Shown piece after piece: positions 45,001 through 56,044 of a stretch of DNA of 64,000 bases. Position numbers and translations under genes: made by a program. The stretch is from Diplodia intermedia (taxonomy: Eukaryota; Ascomycota; Dothideomycetes; Botryosphaeriales; Botryosphaeriaceae). Where the stretch lies: assembly GCA_021495925.1 (NCBI GenBank), contig JAKEKT010000015.1, forward strand, positions 434,001 through 498,000, written 5' to 3'. Numbering within the stretch: position 1 is the first letter of the stretch; every line of letters starts with the position of its first letter. The notes under the pieces were generated by a model. The model had not been told where the DNA came from, made no database searches, and was given only the letters and a program-made list of their open reading frames with translations.

Positions 45001-47125
45001 ATTTTCTTCACCGACGGACGGAGTTACCTGCTGACGGCTATTGTGCCCAAGGTCCGGGACGAGCTTCATGCCAAGCTCCTTGCCAGAGCTCCTCAGGTCA
45101 CAAGCCCTTCGGCGCTACAGTCTGAGGATGCTTGGCGACTGGAGTCCCTGCGTACGCCGGAAGAGGCGCCGCCGTCCATGGCTTCGAAGTGGGTCAATGC
45201 ATTGAATCCCATGGCCCAGAACCCTGCCACAAAGAAGTGGCTGAAGGGTGAAATCTCCAACTTTCACTATCTCATGCTCGTGAACACCATGGCCGGGAGA
45301 ACGTTCAACGATTTGACCCAATACCCCGTCTTCCCCTGGGTCCTGGCGGACTACACCAGCGAGGAACTGGATCTCAATGATTCAAAGACATTCAGAGACC
45401 TGTCGAAGCCTATGGGCGCCCAAACCAAGCAGAGAGAAGCCGAGTTCAAGGAGCGCTATCAGACCTTCGCCGAGATGAGCGATGGAACGAACCCAGTATT
45501 CCATTATGGCACACACTACTCGTCAGCCATGATCGTTACGTCCTACCTCATCCGTCTGCAGCCGTTCGTGCAGTCATATCTCCTCCTCCAGGGCGGCAGT
45601 TTTGACCACGCAGACCGCTTGTTTGATTCCATCGAGAAGGCGTGGAAATCGGCGTCGAGGGACAACATGACAGACGTCCGTGAGCTCATCCCAGAGTTCT
45701 TCTACTTGCCAGAGTTCCTCACAAACATGAACGGCTACAACTTCGGCACGAAGCAGGTGACTGGCGAGAAGATCAACGACGTCGCGCTTCCCCCTTGGGC
45801 GAAGGGAGACCCTGAGATCTTCATCGCCAAGCACAGGGAGGCATTGGAGAGCCCATATGTGACCAGGAATCTACAAAAGTGGATCGATCTGGTCTTCGGG
45901 TTCAAGCAGCAAGGCGATGCTGCGATGGAGGCTACAAATGTGTTCCACTACCTCTCCTACCATGGTGCCAAGGATCTGGACAACATCGACGATCCCGTCG
46001 AGCGTTTAGCCACCATCGGTATCATCCACAACTTTGGCCAGACCCCGCACCAAGTCTTCCAGAAGCCCCACCCTCCGCGAGGCGACCCGCAAAAACCCAA
46101 GCGGCTCGATAGCGGGGCCGAGTCCCTGACCCGCCTTCCGTTTACGCTTCTCGATGCGCGCGAGTCCGTGGCAAGCTTAACCTACCACCCGAAGCAGGAG
46201 CGTATCCTTTGCTCGGCAGCCTTCAGGATCAACATTCCGCCCAGCTACGACCGCTACATGGAGTGGGGCTTTGCCGATGGCAGCGTCCGGTTCTATGCGA
46301 CGGACAGCAAGAAGCTGATTGGCTTGTGGGAGCACCTGCACCAAGGCCAGATATCCTGCGCCACTTTCGTCGACGGCAAGACGCTCATCACAGCGGGCAC
46401 CGACTGCACCGTCGCCGTGTGGAACGTCGTGCTCCACTCCAAGACGGTCGACCTCGTCCCGAAGGTCTGCTTCTTCGGCCACCGCAACCCCGTCACCGTG
46501 CTCGCCACGTCGCGCGCCTTCAGCACCTTCCTCTCGGCCAACCCGAACGGCGAAGTCTTCCTGTGGGACCTCAACCGGCTCGAGTTCGTCCGGCGCATCG
46601 GCAAGGAAGACGCGCCCGTCAGCTGCGCACGCATCAACAACGTCAACGGGCACGTCATGCTGTGCACGGGCCCGCGGCTGTTGCTGTACACGCTCAACGG
46701 CCGGCTGCTGCTCGACCAGGACGTGTGCGACACGATCGACCCGGACGACGTCGTCTACTCGTGCGGCTTCTACGAGGGCGTCGGCAACGAGTGGCTGGAG
46801 AAGGAGCTGATCGTCACGGGCCACCGCCGCGGCGTCGTCAACGTCTGGCAGAAGACGCTCGAGCCGGGCACCGGCGAGTGGATCCTCGAAATCGTCAAGC
46901 GCCTCAACCACGTCGATCCGGTGCGCGAGGATGGCGGCAACTACCCCGGCGCCATAACGTGCATCCTGCCGATGGCGCAGACGGTGTACACGGGTGATGA
47001 TGATGGCAAGGTTGTGAGTGTCTCCCGTCCCCCACCCCCCAGGGTTTGTCGTGAGAGCTTTTGACATGTTAACAGAGCAAACACAGTTCGAGTGGGATTG
47101 CGTACAGCGACATGGCGGAGCTTAG
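39062..47125 (+). CDS. BPH1: BEACH-domain protein, BPH1/LYST/neurobeachin family
   Basis: Very large scaffold (about 2628 residues) involved in vesicle trafficking and vacuolar/endosomal sorting. Exons: 39062-41699, 41755-42699, 42749-47013 and 47087-47125. The start at 39062 (MDDPARRLSAAAP) follows a C/T-rich leader. Seen in order: an N-terminal armadillo-like helical region; a ConA/LamG-like domain at about 375-490 (YTISAWLRVDKYDDNFHTT); further helical repeats; a PH-BEACH domain at about 1840-1975 (VSRIVGLEACEGLLILGKDS); the BEACH domain at about 2005-2305 (WLKGEISNFHYLMLVNTMAG, TQYPVFPWVLADY, NPVFHYGTHYSS, LPEFLTNMNGY, LPPWAKGDPEIF, IHNFGQTPHQVF); and C-terminal WD40 repeats. The last 39-bp exon (FEWDCVQRHGGA) closes the final WD blade; without splicing the frame ends at 47064. 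Identity is firm. Confidence 0.96.
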
Positions 47126-48094
47126 ACGCACGCGGAAGAAGCGCGAACAAAAGTCTGCGGAGAAGGAGGAAGAGAAGGAGCAGGGCTGGTGCAAAAAGAA
47201 GGCGAAGGGCGCGAGGCGCAGCTGGACGTGGGATGTTCATTTGGCGGGGACCGACGCGAAGGAACCCGAGCCCGTTGCGGGCGACAAGAAGGGGAAGAAG
47301 GAAAAGGTGGGGATGAAGAGGTCTTCCGGTAGTTGGATCCACTTGGGTGGCACTTGCCTCATGCCCTCCTCTTTTGATGATGAGGAAGAGGAGGCTGATG
47401 AGCATCCTGAAGTGGCTGTTGTCCCCGAACGTTGGAGGAGGGAGAGGGGATATGCTCCACCGATGAGACGGTAAGAAAGAGAGTGAGAGTAGGTTTTTTT
47501 CTTCTTCTCATGCATGGCGCCTATGGTTGGGTATAACACAGTATAAAAAAAAGCAAAAGTCATGAATCTGTCTTTAACGTTCCAGCGATGCCCTGTAGCG
47601 ATGCCCCTGTGGAGGAATTCGTCCTGTTGTTTTCCTAGTAACGCTGCGTGTTGCTTCGTTTGCAGTTTCCCCATATCACGGCTGCCGTACACTCCCCGAT
47701 CCATGTGAACTGCACACGCCGGGCCAGGTTTATGGCCAGAGATCTACAAGCCTCCTGTTACATATGACCGTAGTAAAGAACATCCGGATCTGACTCGAGT
47801 CACGTAGCTTTTCAGGGGCTGAACGAGCCTCGAGTCCGGTCAAGAAGAAATCTGGCCCCATGCGAATTCCCCAATTACTCGTTCAGTCTTCATATTTGTT
47901 CTAACGTGTGTCTTTCTAGGTTATACTTTGTAAAAGGATGAGACTCGCGGTAAAAAAAAAAAAAAAATCCGTTTGCAGCCATGCTTGCAAACAACGCTTT
48001 CTTGATCATCATATCATGACATAAATCCGCCAACATCCAGCAAAGCACAGCAGCACGACACGCGCAGCTTCCGCCCTCCCATCCCCCTCCTCCT
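47126..48094. other. Intergenic, 1.0 kb
   Basis: Region between the convergent BPH1 and MFS genes. A Lys/Glu-rich open frame (47112-47474) starts inside the last BPH1 exon in another frame and has no conserved content. A run of 14 A lies at about 47953-47966. Confidence 0.5.
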
Positions 48095-49853
48095 CTACAA
48101 ACAATACCTGAAATGCTTGTTCTCCATATCGGTCTGATCCCTGAAGCCCTCCCTCATGGCGGCCTCGTCGGCGCCGTTGACGGTGCGGTCGCCGACGCCC
48201 ATGGCGCGGTCGCGGCGGCGGTTCTCCCAGGCCATGAGGCCGCGCATGGCGAGGGCGGTGGCGACGATGGCGGCGTAGCAGACGCACAGGGCGACGATGG
48301 CGGAGGCGTAGCGGGGGGCCTCGCGGGCGCGGAAGATCTGGGCGCCGGCGATGTTGCCGGCGGCGTACCAGACGAACCACAAGCCGTTGGCGAGGGTGCG
48401 CTTCGAGTGGCCCGCGACGTTGCTCGTCAGCAGGTTCCACGCCAGGATGACGGGCGCGCCGACGATGTACTGCAGCCACGTGCAGCCGACGAGGCTCCAC
48501 CGCGCGTCCAGCGACGTCAGCCGGATCCCGATGAGGCCCCCCAGCGGCGCCAGGCAGGACGCCGCCAGCAGCCAGCAGCGCGCGTCGCGGATCCGCCCCG
48601 CCGCGACGCCGACGAGCGGCACCACGGCGAACTCGATGGCGCCCGTGGGCAGCTGCAGCAGCGTCGCGTAGATGCCGTCGAAGCCGAAGCCCTTGATGAG
48701 CGACGACGCGAAGTTGGAGACGCCGCCGTTGATGATGCCGCACGCGGTGCCGATGAGGACGAGGCACCACACCTTGACGTCGTACGTCGCCTCGAGCGCC
48801 TGGCGCAGCGAGAAGTGTTTGTTCTTCACGCCCATCATGTTCTCGGCGATGCGGTGGACGGCGACGACCTTTTCCTTGTGGGTGAGGAACTTGGCCGCGC
48901 TGGGGGAGTCGGGCATGAGCCAGAGCTGGAGGCGGTGTTAGTGACAGGCTTATTTTGTCGGGCTGCGTGTGGGGGGTGAATAAAGGGACATGGTGAGAAC
49001 GTACGAATATGAGGCCCCAGGCGAAGTTGAGCACGCCGATGACGAGGAAGATGAGCTGCCACGCTTTGAGCGAGTGGTTGTTTGCGTGGCCGAGGCCGTA
49101 GCCGAGCAGGGCGCCGACCATGGTCGCCATGCCGTTGAAAGCTAGGAACAGGCACATGCGGAACGGCTGCTCGCTGCGCGTGTAGAACATGGACGTGATG
49201 TTCATGATGGCGGGCGAGATGCCGGCTTCGAACATGCCCAGCACGAAGCGGAGGATCATCATGCCGGCGAAGTTCTTGGCTGCGACGTGGCAGACCAGGA
49301 TGATGGCCCAGATGAGAAGCATGATGCCCGTGTATTTCGCAACCGGCAGCTTCTGGATGAGGAGGTTGGATGGGATGGCCCAGAAGAGGTAGCCGAAGTT
49401 GAAGATGGAGGCAGTCCAGGAGTAGCGTTGGCTATTGGAGTGTCAATTGAGAGTTTCAGAGACCATTCATCTGTGGAATGTAACTCACCCACCGAGACCC
49501 AGGTCTTCCTTCAACGAATACGCCGAGGCATAATTTAATGAGAGCTTGTCGAGAAATTGAAGGGTGTAGGTGATACAGATCTGAGCACCAGCCCATTAGC
49601 AACCGCGCAGTCCTCGGTATGTGGATATTGGCGAACTTACAATGGGCAGGATAACCTTGTCGATTTTCCTCAGAACCTTTTTCCTTTCCGCCTCGAGCTC
49701 GTCCTTGGAGTATTGCTGAACCTCGAGATAGAGCTGCGCGCCGATATCGTCCTGCATTCGTTGATCCACGACCGCCGCTTCCAACGAACCCTCGGCCACG
49801 TCTGACTCGGGCACAGACACGGGGTCCGCGATTTTCTTTTCGATTTCCGCCAT
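48095..49853 (-). CDS. Major facilitator superfamily permease, Dal5-like anion:cation symporter
   Basis: Plasma-membrane uptake carrier of the ACS family (allantoate, nicotinate, pantothenate, vitamin and related acid transporters). Four exons: 49641-49853, 49489-49580, 49005-49431 and 48095-48925; 520 residues. Seen: a polar N terminus (MAEIEKKIADPVSV), KKVLRKIDKVILPIICITYT, the family motif QFLDKLSLNYASAYSLKEDL, SWTASIFNFGYLFWAIPSNL, ILRFVLGMFEAGISPAIMN with the usual G-x-x-E-A-G pattern, and about 12 hydrophobic segments. After the central loop come LWLMPDSPSAAKFLTHKEKV and a NGLWFVWYAAGNIAGAQIFR segment. The exact substrate cannot be read from sequence. The upstream DNA carries seven HGATAR sites, which suggests nitrogen control. 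Confidence 0.93.
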
Positions 49854-49983
49854 GTTGGTGACTCCTGCCGCTCGACTGCCAAGACTGACCCCGCACAGGC
49901 GACGATATGAGCGAAAGGTGTATCAGGTGTGATGAATTGGAGAGACTGACGGACACTTCGAAGTTGAAGTTATATCATCGTTG

Positions 49984-50279
49984 AGATAGACACGACGGAC
50001 GCTAATGCGCAGGCCGCTCTGCCAGGTACCCTATCAGCTGGGCCATGTGTGTCGATAGGCAGAGCGTGGCCTCATCTGGTAGGGATTGGCTGGTCGTGGA
50101 ACTGCAACCCCAGCCTCTGGCCCTCCATACTCCAATAGGAAGGGAGAAGCAGCATAGATGGGGAATCGGCTTATCGTCGGCGGGGGGCTGATGATGCCGA
50201 TGGATGCATATCCTACCCCCGCCAACAAGAGTAAGGCACCCCCCAGATAAGCGTAGATAAAGCCCGAGAAGCTTTATCA
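49984..50279. promoter_or_regulatory. Cluster of GATA-factor sites upstream of the MFS permease
   Basis: HGATAR hexamers occur at 49984 (AGATAG), 50031 (TGATAG, minus), 50053 (CGATAG), 50171 (CGATAA, minus), 50245 and 50255 (AGATAA) and 50274 (TGATAA, minus). That is seven in about 300 bp. On uniform base use I would expect between one and two in the whole 526-bp spacer. AreA/Gln3-type activators bind such sites, and Dal5-family genes are classical targets of nitrogen catabolite repression. Confidence 0.6.
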
Positions 50280-50379
50280 AGGAACTCCTTGGTCGGTGCG
50301 CTCATAACGCTGCTGGTACCTGTCGGACAATCCCTTGTGGTTGGCCAATGGACCCAAGGGCCCTCTTGATTTTCGACTT

Positions 50380-51741
50380 TTACTTTGCTCGAGGAAGCCT
50401 TCTACTCCGCAGTGGCAGGGTAAAAGATGGCGGCTCAACAGCATCCAATCGACTCCCCCGACTCTCGTTGCTTTCACCGCCAAAGCTCATCGATCTCCGC
50501 CGCGCACTTCCAGACACATCGCCATTCCCTGATCTCCAATCCTTCAAAGACGCCAGACTCGCCGCTCTGCGGACCCGCCGCTTCCCTCCACCCACCCTCG
50601 CTCTCTCCGCATACCGCTCGCCCGCCCTAAACCCCACACCCTCGCACCCGCCAACCCCATCAAACCGCGCGCCCAAAACCCTCTCAACCACCCACTCCGC
50701 CGTCCTCGCATGCAAACTCGGCTTCACAATATTTCCGCCGCCGCGGTCGTCGTCCTCCCTGCCGCCATCCACGAAACTCGGACCGTCAGCCAGCGCCTGA
50801 AAAACGACGAGCTGGTCGCGCAAGTGCTCGTCCACGGCACCACCGTGCCGCACCTCTTCCACCAGCTCGGCGGCGACGCGTTGGATGAGCTTGTCCACGG
50901 CGGCGGGCACGGCGGTGATTTTCTCGTCGAAGAGCCAGTCGCGGCCGAGCCTGTGGCCGGTGGCGGATGTCGCGACGAGGATGAGGTAGAGGTCCTTGTT
51001 GTGCGGGCTCTGCTCGAAATGCACGGCGAAGGCGCTCTCGTCGAGGTGCGGGAAGCTGGCGCCGAGGACGCGGTGCAGGGTGCGCTCGGCTTGGTCCTGG
51101 CAGTACGAGGGGGCCAGGATGGTGGCGGTTACGGTGTCGATGGCGCCGCGCGATTCTAGGCGGAATGCTGGCAGTTTCTGGCTGCGCGGTATCGAAGTCA
51201 CGTGGAAGGTGATGGAGCCTTTGCCGCCGCGCATCCAGCCGCGCCGGTGGAGGTCTGCTGTGATGGGTGGCAGGCCGATGAGGGACAAGGTGGGTAGGAG
51301 GACCTGGCTGATGTAGTCGTACGACGGCGAGAAAGATACGTTCGTCCCGCCGTGGATGGTTATCGCGAACGGTTTGCTTGACGAGCGGCCGGAAAACAGG
51401 ATGAAAGGGAGAATGGCTTGGAAAACGAGACCAATGCTCCCAGCGCTGCCGATGTTGATGATGTTGGCTTTCTGAGAAGACTTGATCTGGCCGAGGACGT
51501 CGGCACGCGGGAAGAAGTCGAGGGTCTGGCTCTGTTGCTCGGCACCTATGGAGATGGCTCTGCTGGCAAGAGCTAGCCATTGGACGGCGGACAGATGCTG
51601 TGCCTTCAGCCCCCTCTTGCCTCTGCGATTGTCTCGGATGCGGGTGATGCGGATGGGCTCGGCCGTCAGAGCAGCCAGGCCCACCGAGATGCGGAGAAGC
51701 TGGCCGCCGCCCTCGAGCGTTGTTCCGTCGATGCAAGCCAT
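50380..51741 (-). CDS. RNA 3'-terminal phosphate cyclase (RtcA-type) with Arg/Ser-rich C-terminal extension
   Basis: Converts RNA 3'-phosphate ends to 2',3'-cyclic phosphates using ATP through a covalent histidyl-AMP. A single exon of 453 residues. Seen: CIDGTTLEGGGQLLRISVGL at the N terminus, RDNRRGKRGLKAQHLSAVQW, NIGSAGSIGLVFQAILPFIL, ITIHGGTNVSFSPSYDY, RGWMRGGKGSI, and DEHLRDQL, whose His306 aligns with the adenylated nucleophile of RtcA. The cyclase fold ends near residue 370 (WVVERVLGARF). About 83 further residues follow, rich in Arg, Ser and Gly, which the roughly 340-370-residue family lacks. Presence of the nucleophile argues for a true cyclase and against the catalytically inactive Rcl1 branch. 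It is divergent from a small orphan gene across 589 bp. Confidence 0.94.
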   Translation of the reverse strand: MACIDGTTLEGGGQLLRISVGLAALTAEPIRITRIRDNRRGKRGLKAQHLSAVQWLALASRAISIGAEQQSQTLDFFPRADVLGQIKSSQKANIINIGSAGSIGLVFQAILPFILFSGRSSSKPFAITIHGGTNVSFSPSYDYISQVLLPTLSLIGLPPITADLHRRGWMRGGKGSITFHVTSIPRSQKLPAFRLESRGAIDTVTATILAPSYCQDQAERTLHRVLGASFPHLDESAFAVHFEQSPHNKDLYLILVATSATGHRLGRDWLFDEKITAVPAAVDKLIQRVAAELVEEVRHGGAVDEHLRDQLVVFQALADGPSFVDGGREDDDRGGGNIVKPSLHARTAEWVVERVLGARFDGVGGCEGVGFRAGERYAERARVGGGKRRVRRAASLASLKDWRSGNGDVSGSARRRSMSFGGESNESRGSRLDAVEPPSFTLPLRSRRLPRAK

Positions 51742-52330
51742 GGCGTGTATTGGCTTGGATTAGTGGGAGCAGAAAGTCGGGCAGGGCGAAAAGCCTTCTT
51801 TTCAAGCAGTAACACGAACGTTGATTGCTGGTGCAGGTTGAGTCAACAGCGAGCGTAGAGTCACAGCTGCTCAGCCCCGTTGCTGCCTGGGGCAGTCCGG
51901 TCACTGCGGTGGTCAAAGCATTTGGGCGTGACGCCGGTCGCACGTCGAGATGCAAGCGCACCGTCTGCGATGGGAGTACAAGGATACACGCATCGTGGTG
52001 TTGGTGGTGAGAAGAGAGGGGCAACGTAGCCGGGGCGGGCAGGACGACGCGGGCAGGCGCGCAGCAGCGGCAGCGGGGCCCACGCAACGGGCATCATCGT
52101 AGGGCTGTCTCCCGCACACATCCCGGATTTCCCACCCTGCTGTCTGCGTAGTGACGTCGACGCCGGCAACACCTCCGTCTCACAAGCACCAAAACTTGTT
52201 ACCAGCATCAGGCTTGAAAAATGTCCCTTCGCGACCGGCCTCGGCCGTCTTGCTGCATTAACCTCATCCTCCTTCCCGTCTGAAAAACCACCAACGCCTC
52301 TCCCGAACACCCGACTGCTGTACTCCCACC
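51742..52330. other. Divergent promoter region, RNA cyclase and small orphan gene
   Basis: A 589-bp spacer; no TATA box or coding frame stands out. Confidence 0.45.
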
Positions 52331-52693
52331 ATGTCCGCCTTCCCCATCATCTTCAACATCGACGGCTCGTCCCGGCACGAGGTGCTCCTCGTCTCGCCCT
52401 CGGCCTCGCTCGCCGACCTGACCGGCCAGATCGAGTCGACCGCGGGCACCTCGCCCAACTGCCAGGAGTTCATGGCCAAGTACGCCAAGAAGAAGGGCAA
52501 CCAGAAGGTCGAGTCGGTCAAGGTGCGCTGGGCCATGGGCGCCAGCGGCCGCGACCACAAGATCTTCCCCTCCGCCACCGCCCTCACCGACGACAACGTC
52601 GCCGCCGTCCTGAGCCTGATCGAGCGCAGCGGCGTCGGCAAGGATGTGCTCGAGGTCAAGATGACGGCCGAGGAAGCTGAGGAGAAAGCGTAG
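52331..52693 (+). CDS. Small conserved-looking protein, unknown
   Basis: Not recognised. A 120-residue frame starting MSAFPIIFNIDGSSRHEVLL. It has regular strand/helix alternation: PIIFNIDG, HEVLLVSP, a helix ASLADLTGQIESTAG, a basic stretch KYAKKKGNQKVESVKVRWAM, and a C-terminal helix NVAAVLSLIERSGVG followed by DVLEVKMTAEEAEEKA. The layout resembles a small alpha/beta, possibly ubiquitin-like, fold, but that is only a guess. There are no signal peptide, TM segment or cysteine pair (one Cys only). Strong C-ending codon bias like that of the highly expressed neighbours supports real coding. ATG context CACCATGTCC is good. Confidence 0.75.
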   Translation: MSAFPIIFNIDGSSRHEVLLVSPSASLADLTGQIESTAGTSPNCQEFMAKYAKKKGNQKVESVKVRWAMGASGRDHKIFPSATALTDDNVAAVLSLIERSGVGKDVLEVKMTAEEAEEKA

Positions 52694-54045
52694 GTAGGGC
52701 TTTTCTTTTCCGTCCCGTCTTCCTGTTTCTTGAGAGGAGAGAGTGCTGATGGGCGACTTCGCCGTGTAGGCTTCCGGATCGCACCAAGTAAACGCTATCC
52801 GCCCTTCGCGAGATCCACTTGCTGGTGGAATGATTGTATGACCGGAATGCAGTATTGGAACATCTGAGGCAAGCGACTTCTATTCACATAGTTAATGCAT
52901 CATATTACCAATCCTTCATCAAGTTCTAGCTGTCGACTTTACCGTATGCTCTTGGCCATTGCCAATAATGGGCTGTGGGTTGTGTGTCTTTTGAAGCCTA
53001 TGCCTATGACCTATGTACCTAGAGGAATAGTAGCATGTTCAAAATCATATGACAGCATCCAGACACAAAAATTCATGTGTAGGACTCAATATCTCTGGAG
53101 GGACAGGTTCGAGAAGGGTAACGCTCACCCCCAAGCCATGCCATCCAGGACCACCTAGACAGAACCTCAAGAAAACAAACATCACTGCCGCCGCCACAAC
53201 GACCAAGAGAGAGAGAGGAAATCAAATGGCGGCGCAAGGCTGCCACGCTTCGGCCCCCGTCACTACACCACACCACACCACAGTCTCAGTCACCATCTCG
53301 AAATAAACGCACGCGCCACACATTCCACGATCCACGACAGTGGCGGTGTAAAAGTCAGCGCTAACCCCCACTCAATTCTCCGAGTCCGATCCTTCTCGTC
53401 CTTCTTCCTCCTGTCGAAACGGTGGGGTAGAAGGATTGATGTTCCATGCCCACGGTCCAGCCATCTAACAGATCGTGGCTGAGCATTATTATTACTATCG
53501 CGACGATATGCAACAATGAGGTGGGACCAAGTATTTCTGCCTCGTTGCGGTGTGGCCCCATTAACTACCTGGGGAACCCCTGAAAATTCGTATTTCATGG
53601 TCTCCTGACTTATGTATTGGTTTCCTGAGTCGACTCGCGAAGCAACATGCGTTCATGCGGGTCCATGAGGCTGTGCAAATCGCACAGTCCTCAAGTCTCG
53701 CTTGTCCACTGTGGGAGAACACCTTGAAATGGTATAGGTGGCTCATAAATGTACACAGGAGACAAGTAAAAGGGTCTATCGTGATGTTTCAAATGCTGTC
53801 ATTTCATGCTGTCAACGTCTAAACTGCCGTGGCAGAACTTCTCTTCTTTTTTTTCTTTCTTCCCTTCCATATCTCGGGGGGACATGATCGAACTTTCCTC
53901 CTCTTGATCCAACAGCCATGCATGCCCTTCGTTTTTGTTTTTCAGTCATAATTCCGTATTGCACCAGCCACAAAGCCGGGGGCGGTCATCATCCGCCATT
54001 GCACACAGCCTCATCCAAGGCGCTAGGTCCATTTCCGCACACCGT
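52694..54045. other. Intergenic, 1.35 kb
   Basis: Region between the convergent orphan gene and the ArgRS gene, likely two 3' UTRs. Nothing recognisable. A C/T run occurs near 53840-53870. Confidence 0.5.
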
Positions 54046-56044
54046 TTACATGCGCTCAACGGGAGTGATGCCCAACAGAGCCAGACCGTTCTGCAGGACC
54101 TGCCTGGCGGCAACGTACAGCGCCATGCGAGCCTTCTTGACAGACTCCTCGGAGCCGACGACCTGGAGGTGGTCGTAGGACGAGCTGACCGCGTGCGTCA
54201 TCTTGAACAGGTATGTCAGCACGGTGGCGGGCTCCTGCTTCTTCAGCGTGTCGTTGAAGACGTCGGGCCACTGGGCGATCATCCTGAGAACCTCTTGGGC
54301 GTGCTTCTCCTTCAGCAGCGACAGGTCCGCCGAGATGAGGTCCTCCTCCTTGATCTCCGCCTTGCGAACGATGCTGCACAGACGCGCGTGGGCGTACTCG
54401 AGGTACGGGCCGGTGTCGCCCTCGAACGACGTCATGCGGGAGAGGTCGAAGTCGTAGTTGTTGATGCGCTTGCCCTTCATGTCCTGGACCATGACGGCGG
54501 CGATGCCGAGGATGTCGGCCGTCTTCTGCGGGTCCGCGACCTGCTCGTACTTGGCCTGGTTGCTCTTCATGACATCGTGCATCTGCTCGCCGACGATGTT
54601 CAAGACCTCGTCGAGCGCCTTGGCAGTACCAAGACGCGTCGACATCTTATTGACCATACCGAAGTTGATGTGCTGGCACTTGTCGGCAATGTCCTTGCGG
54701 CCCATCAATTCGATGATCTTGAACAGCTGGGCAAGGTGCAGGTCCTGCTGCGTCGCAACAACGTAAATCATCTTGTCGAAGTTGTAGGTGTTGTAACGCT
54801 CTATGGCAGCGCCAATATCACGGGTCAGGTAAAGCGAGGTGCCGTCCTTCTTCTGGACCAGAGCCTTGCCCAGTTTCTTGCTGTGCTTGGTGAGGTCGAC
54901 GATGACGGCGCCCTCGGAGTTCTCAGAAGTGCCCGATTCCTGGAGCTGCTTGGCAGCAGCCTCCATGCTCTCGTTCTTGACCTGAGACTCGCCAGAGTAG
55001 ACGTCGTAGTGCACGTTCAGGCGAGCGTACGACTTCTCGAGGGCCTCAATGGAGACGTCACGGCACCACTTCCAGAACTCCATGGGCTCCTTCTCGCCGT
55101 CCTCCATGCGCTTGAAGTAATCACGAGCCTGCTGGCTGACGCTCTTCTTGATGAGCTCGTCCAGCTCGGGCTGTGCCTTGGCAGCCTCGTCGTCCTTGCC
55201 CTCCTTCTTCAGCGCCGCAATGGCGTCCGTCTTCTGCTTGATCTGCTCATCCTCCTCCTTCTGGATCTTGGTCATCTGCTGGTACACCTCGACCAGGTGC
55301 TTGATGGGGTCCGCCTTGAGCTTCGCCTCGTCGCCGAACTTGCCGTAGCCGACGGCCAGGATACCGTATTGCCTGCCCCAGTCGCCCAGGTAGTTCATGC
55401 GGATGACCTCCCATCCCGCACCCTCGTACAGCTTCGCGAGGAAACCACCAATGATTGTGCTACGGAGATGGGCGTAACCGAAGGGCTTCGCAATGTTGGG
55501 CGAGGAGAACTCGATGATGATCTTCTTGCGGCCCTTGGAGGGGTCGGACTCGTCCTTCAGGCCGAAGGTCGGGTTGAGACCGTAGGTGCTGCCGCTCTTG
55601 AGGATGGAGGGGATCACGAGCTTGCTGAGCGGCGCGGGCTTGAAGAAGAACTGGAGGAAGGTGCCGAAGACGGTGGGCTTCTCGACGAGCGGCGATTCGG
55701 GGAACTGGGGCGCGCGTGAGCTCAACATGCGGAGTAGTGCGGTGGTATGAGCTTACCTTCTCAGCAATCTCCTTGGCGAGCTCGTCGGGCTTCTTGCCCT
55801 TGAGCCTCAGAGCGGGGACGGCGAGAGTCAGGTCGCCCTTCTCGAGCGACTGGGTCCATTGGAGGGTAGGGTATATGATCTTGGGGTCGACGCCGCTGGC
55901 CTGCGAGAGCAGCTCGGTAATGTGGGAGCGGTAGATGTCGAAGGCATTCAGCTCCGGGTGGGTGTTCGGCGCCTTGGGAACGTCGCTGAGGCCGAAGTTC
56001 TTCAGGGTCGCAGCGACGTCGTCGACGGATGGGGCTTGTGCCAT
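54046..56044 (-). CDS. Arginyl-tRNA synthetase
   Basis: Class I synthetase charging tRNA-Arg. Exon 1 is 55757-56044, the intron 55705-55756, exon 2 54046-55704; 648 residues from MAQAPSVDD. Seen: an N-terminal additional domain, EFSSPNIAKPFGYAHLRSTI (residues about 162-181) carrying the HIGH-equivalent AHLRS, YLGDWGRQYGIL, LYLTRDIGAA, IYVVATQQDLHLAQLFKI, the KMSKS-equivalent KMSTR at about 448, and the DALR anticodon-binding domain to the end (YDFDLSRM, GPYLEYAHAR, LVLPVERM-type ending GITPVERM). The HIGH loop reads GYAH where relatives usually have HAGH. The frame continues upstream to 56371 with an Arg-rich, acid-poor stretch starting MQNQRHLLRRPLDSSL at 56215, a plausible mitochondrial presequence, so one gene may serve both compartments. 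Confidence 0.96.

Noticed and set aside
48113..48979. 288-codon plus-strand open frame
   Set aside because: Antisense to the MFS permease; Ala/Gly/Asp/Arg-rich composition with no TM segments.
53935..55719. 594-codon plus-strand open frame
   Set aside because: It lies antisense to the arginyl-tRNA synthetase exon. Strong third-position bias keeps the opposite frame open; its Leu/Val/Asp-rich product has no domain.
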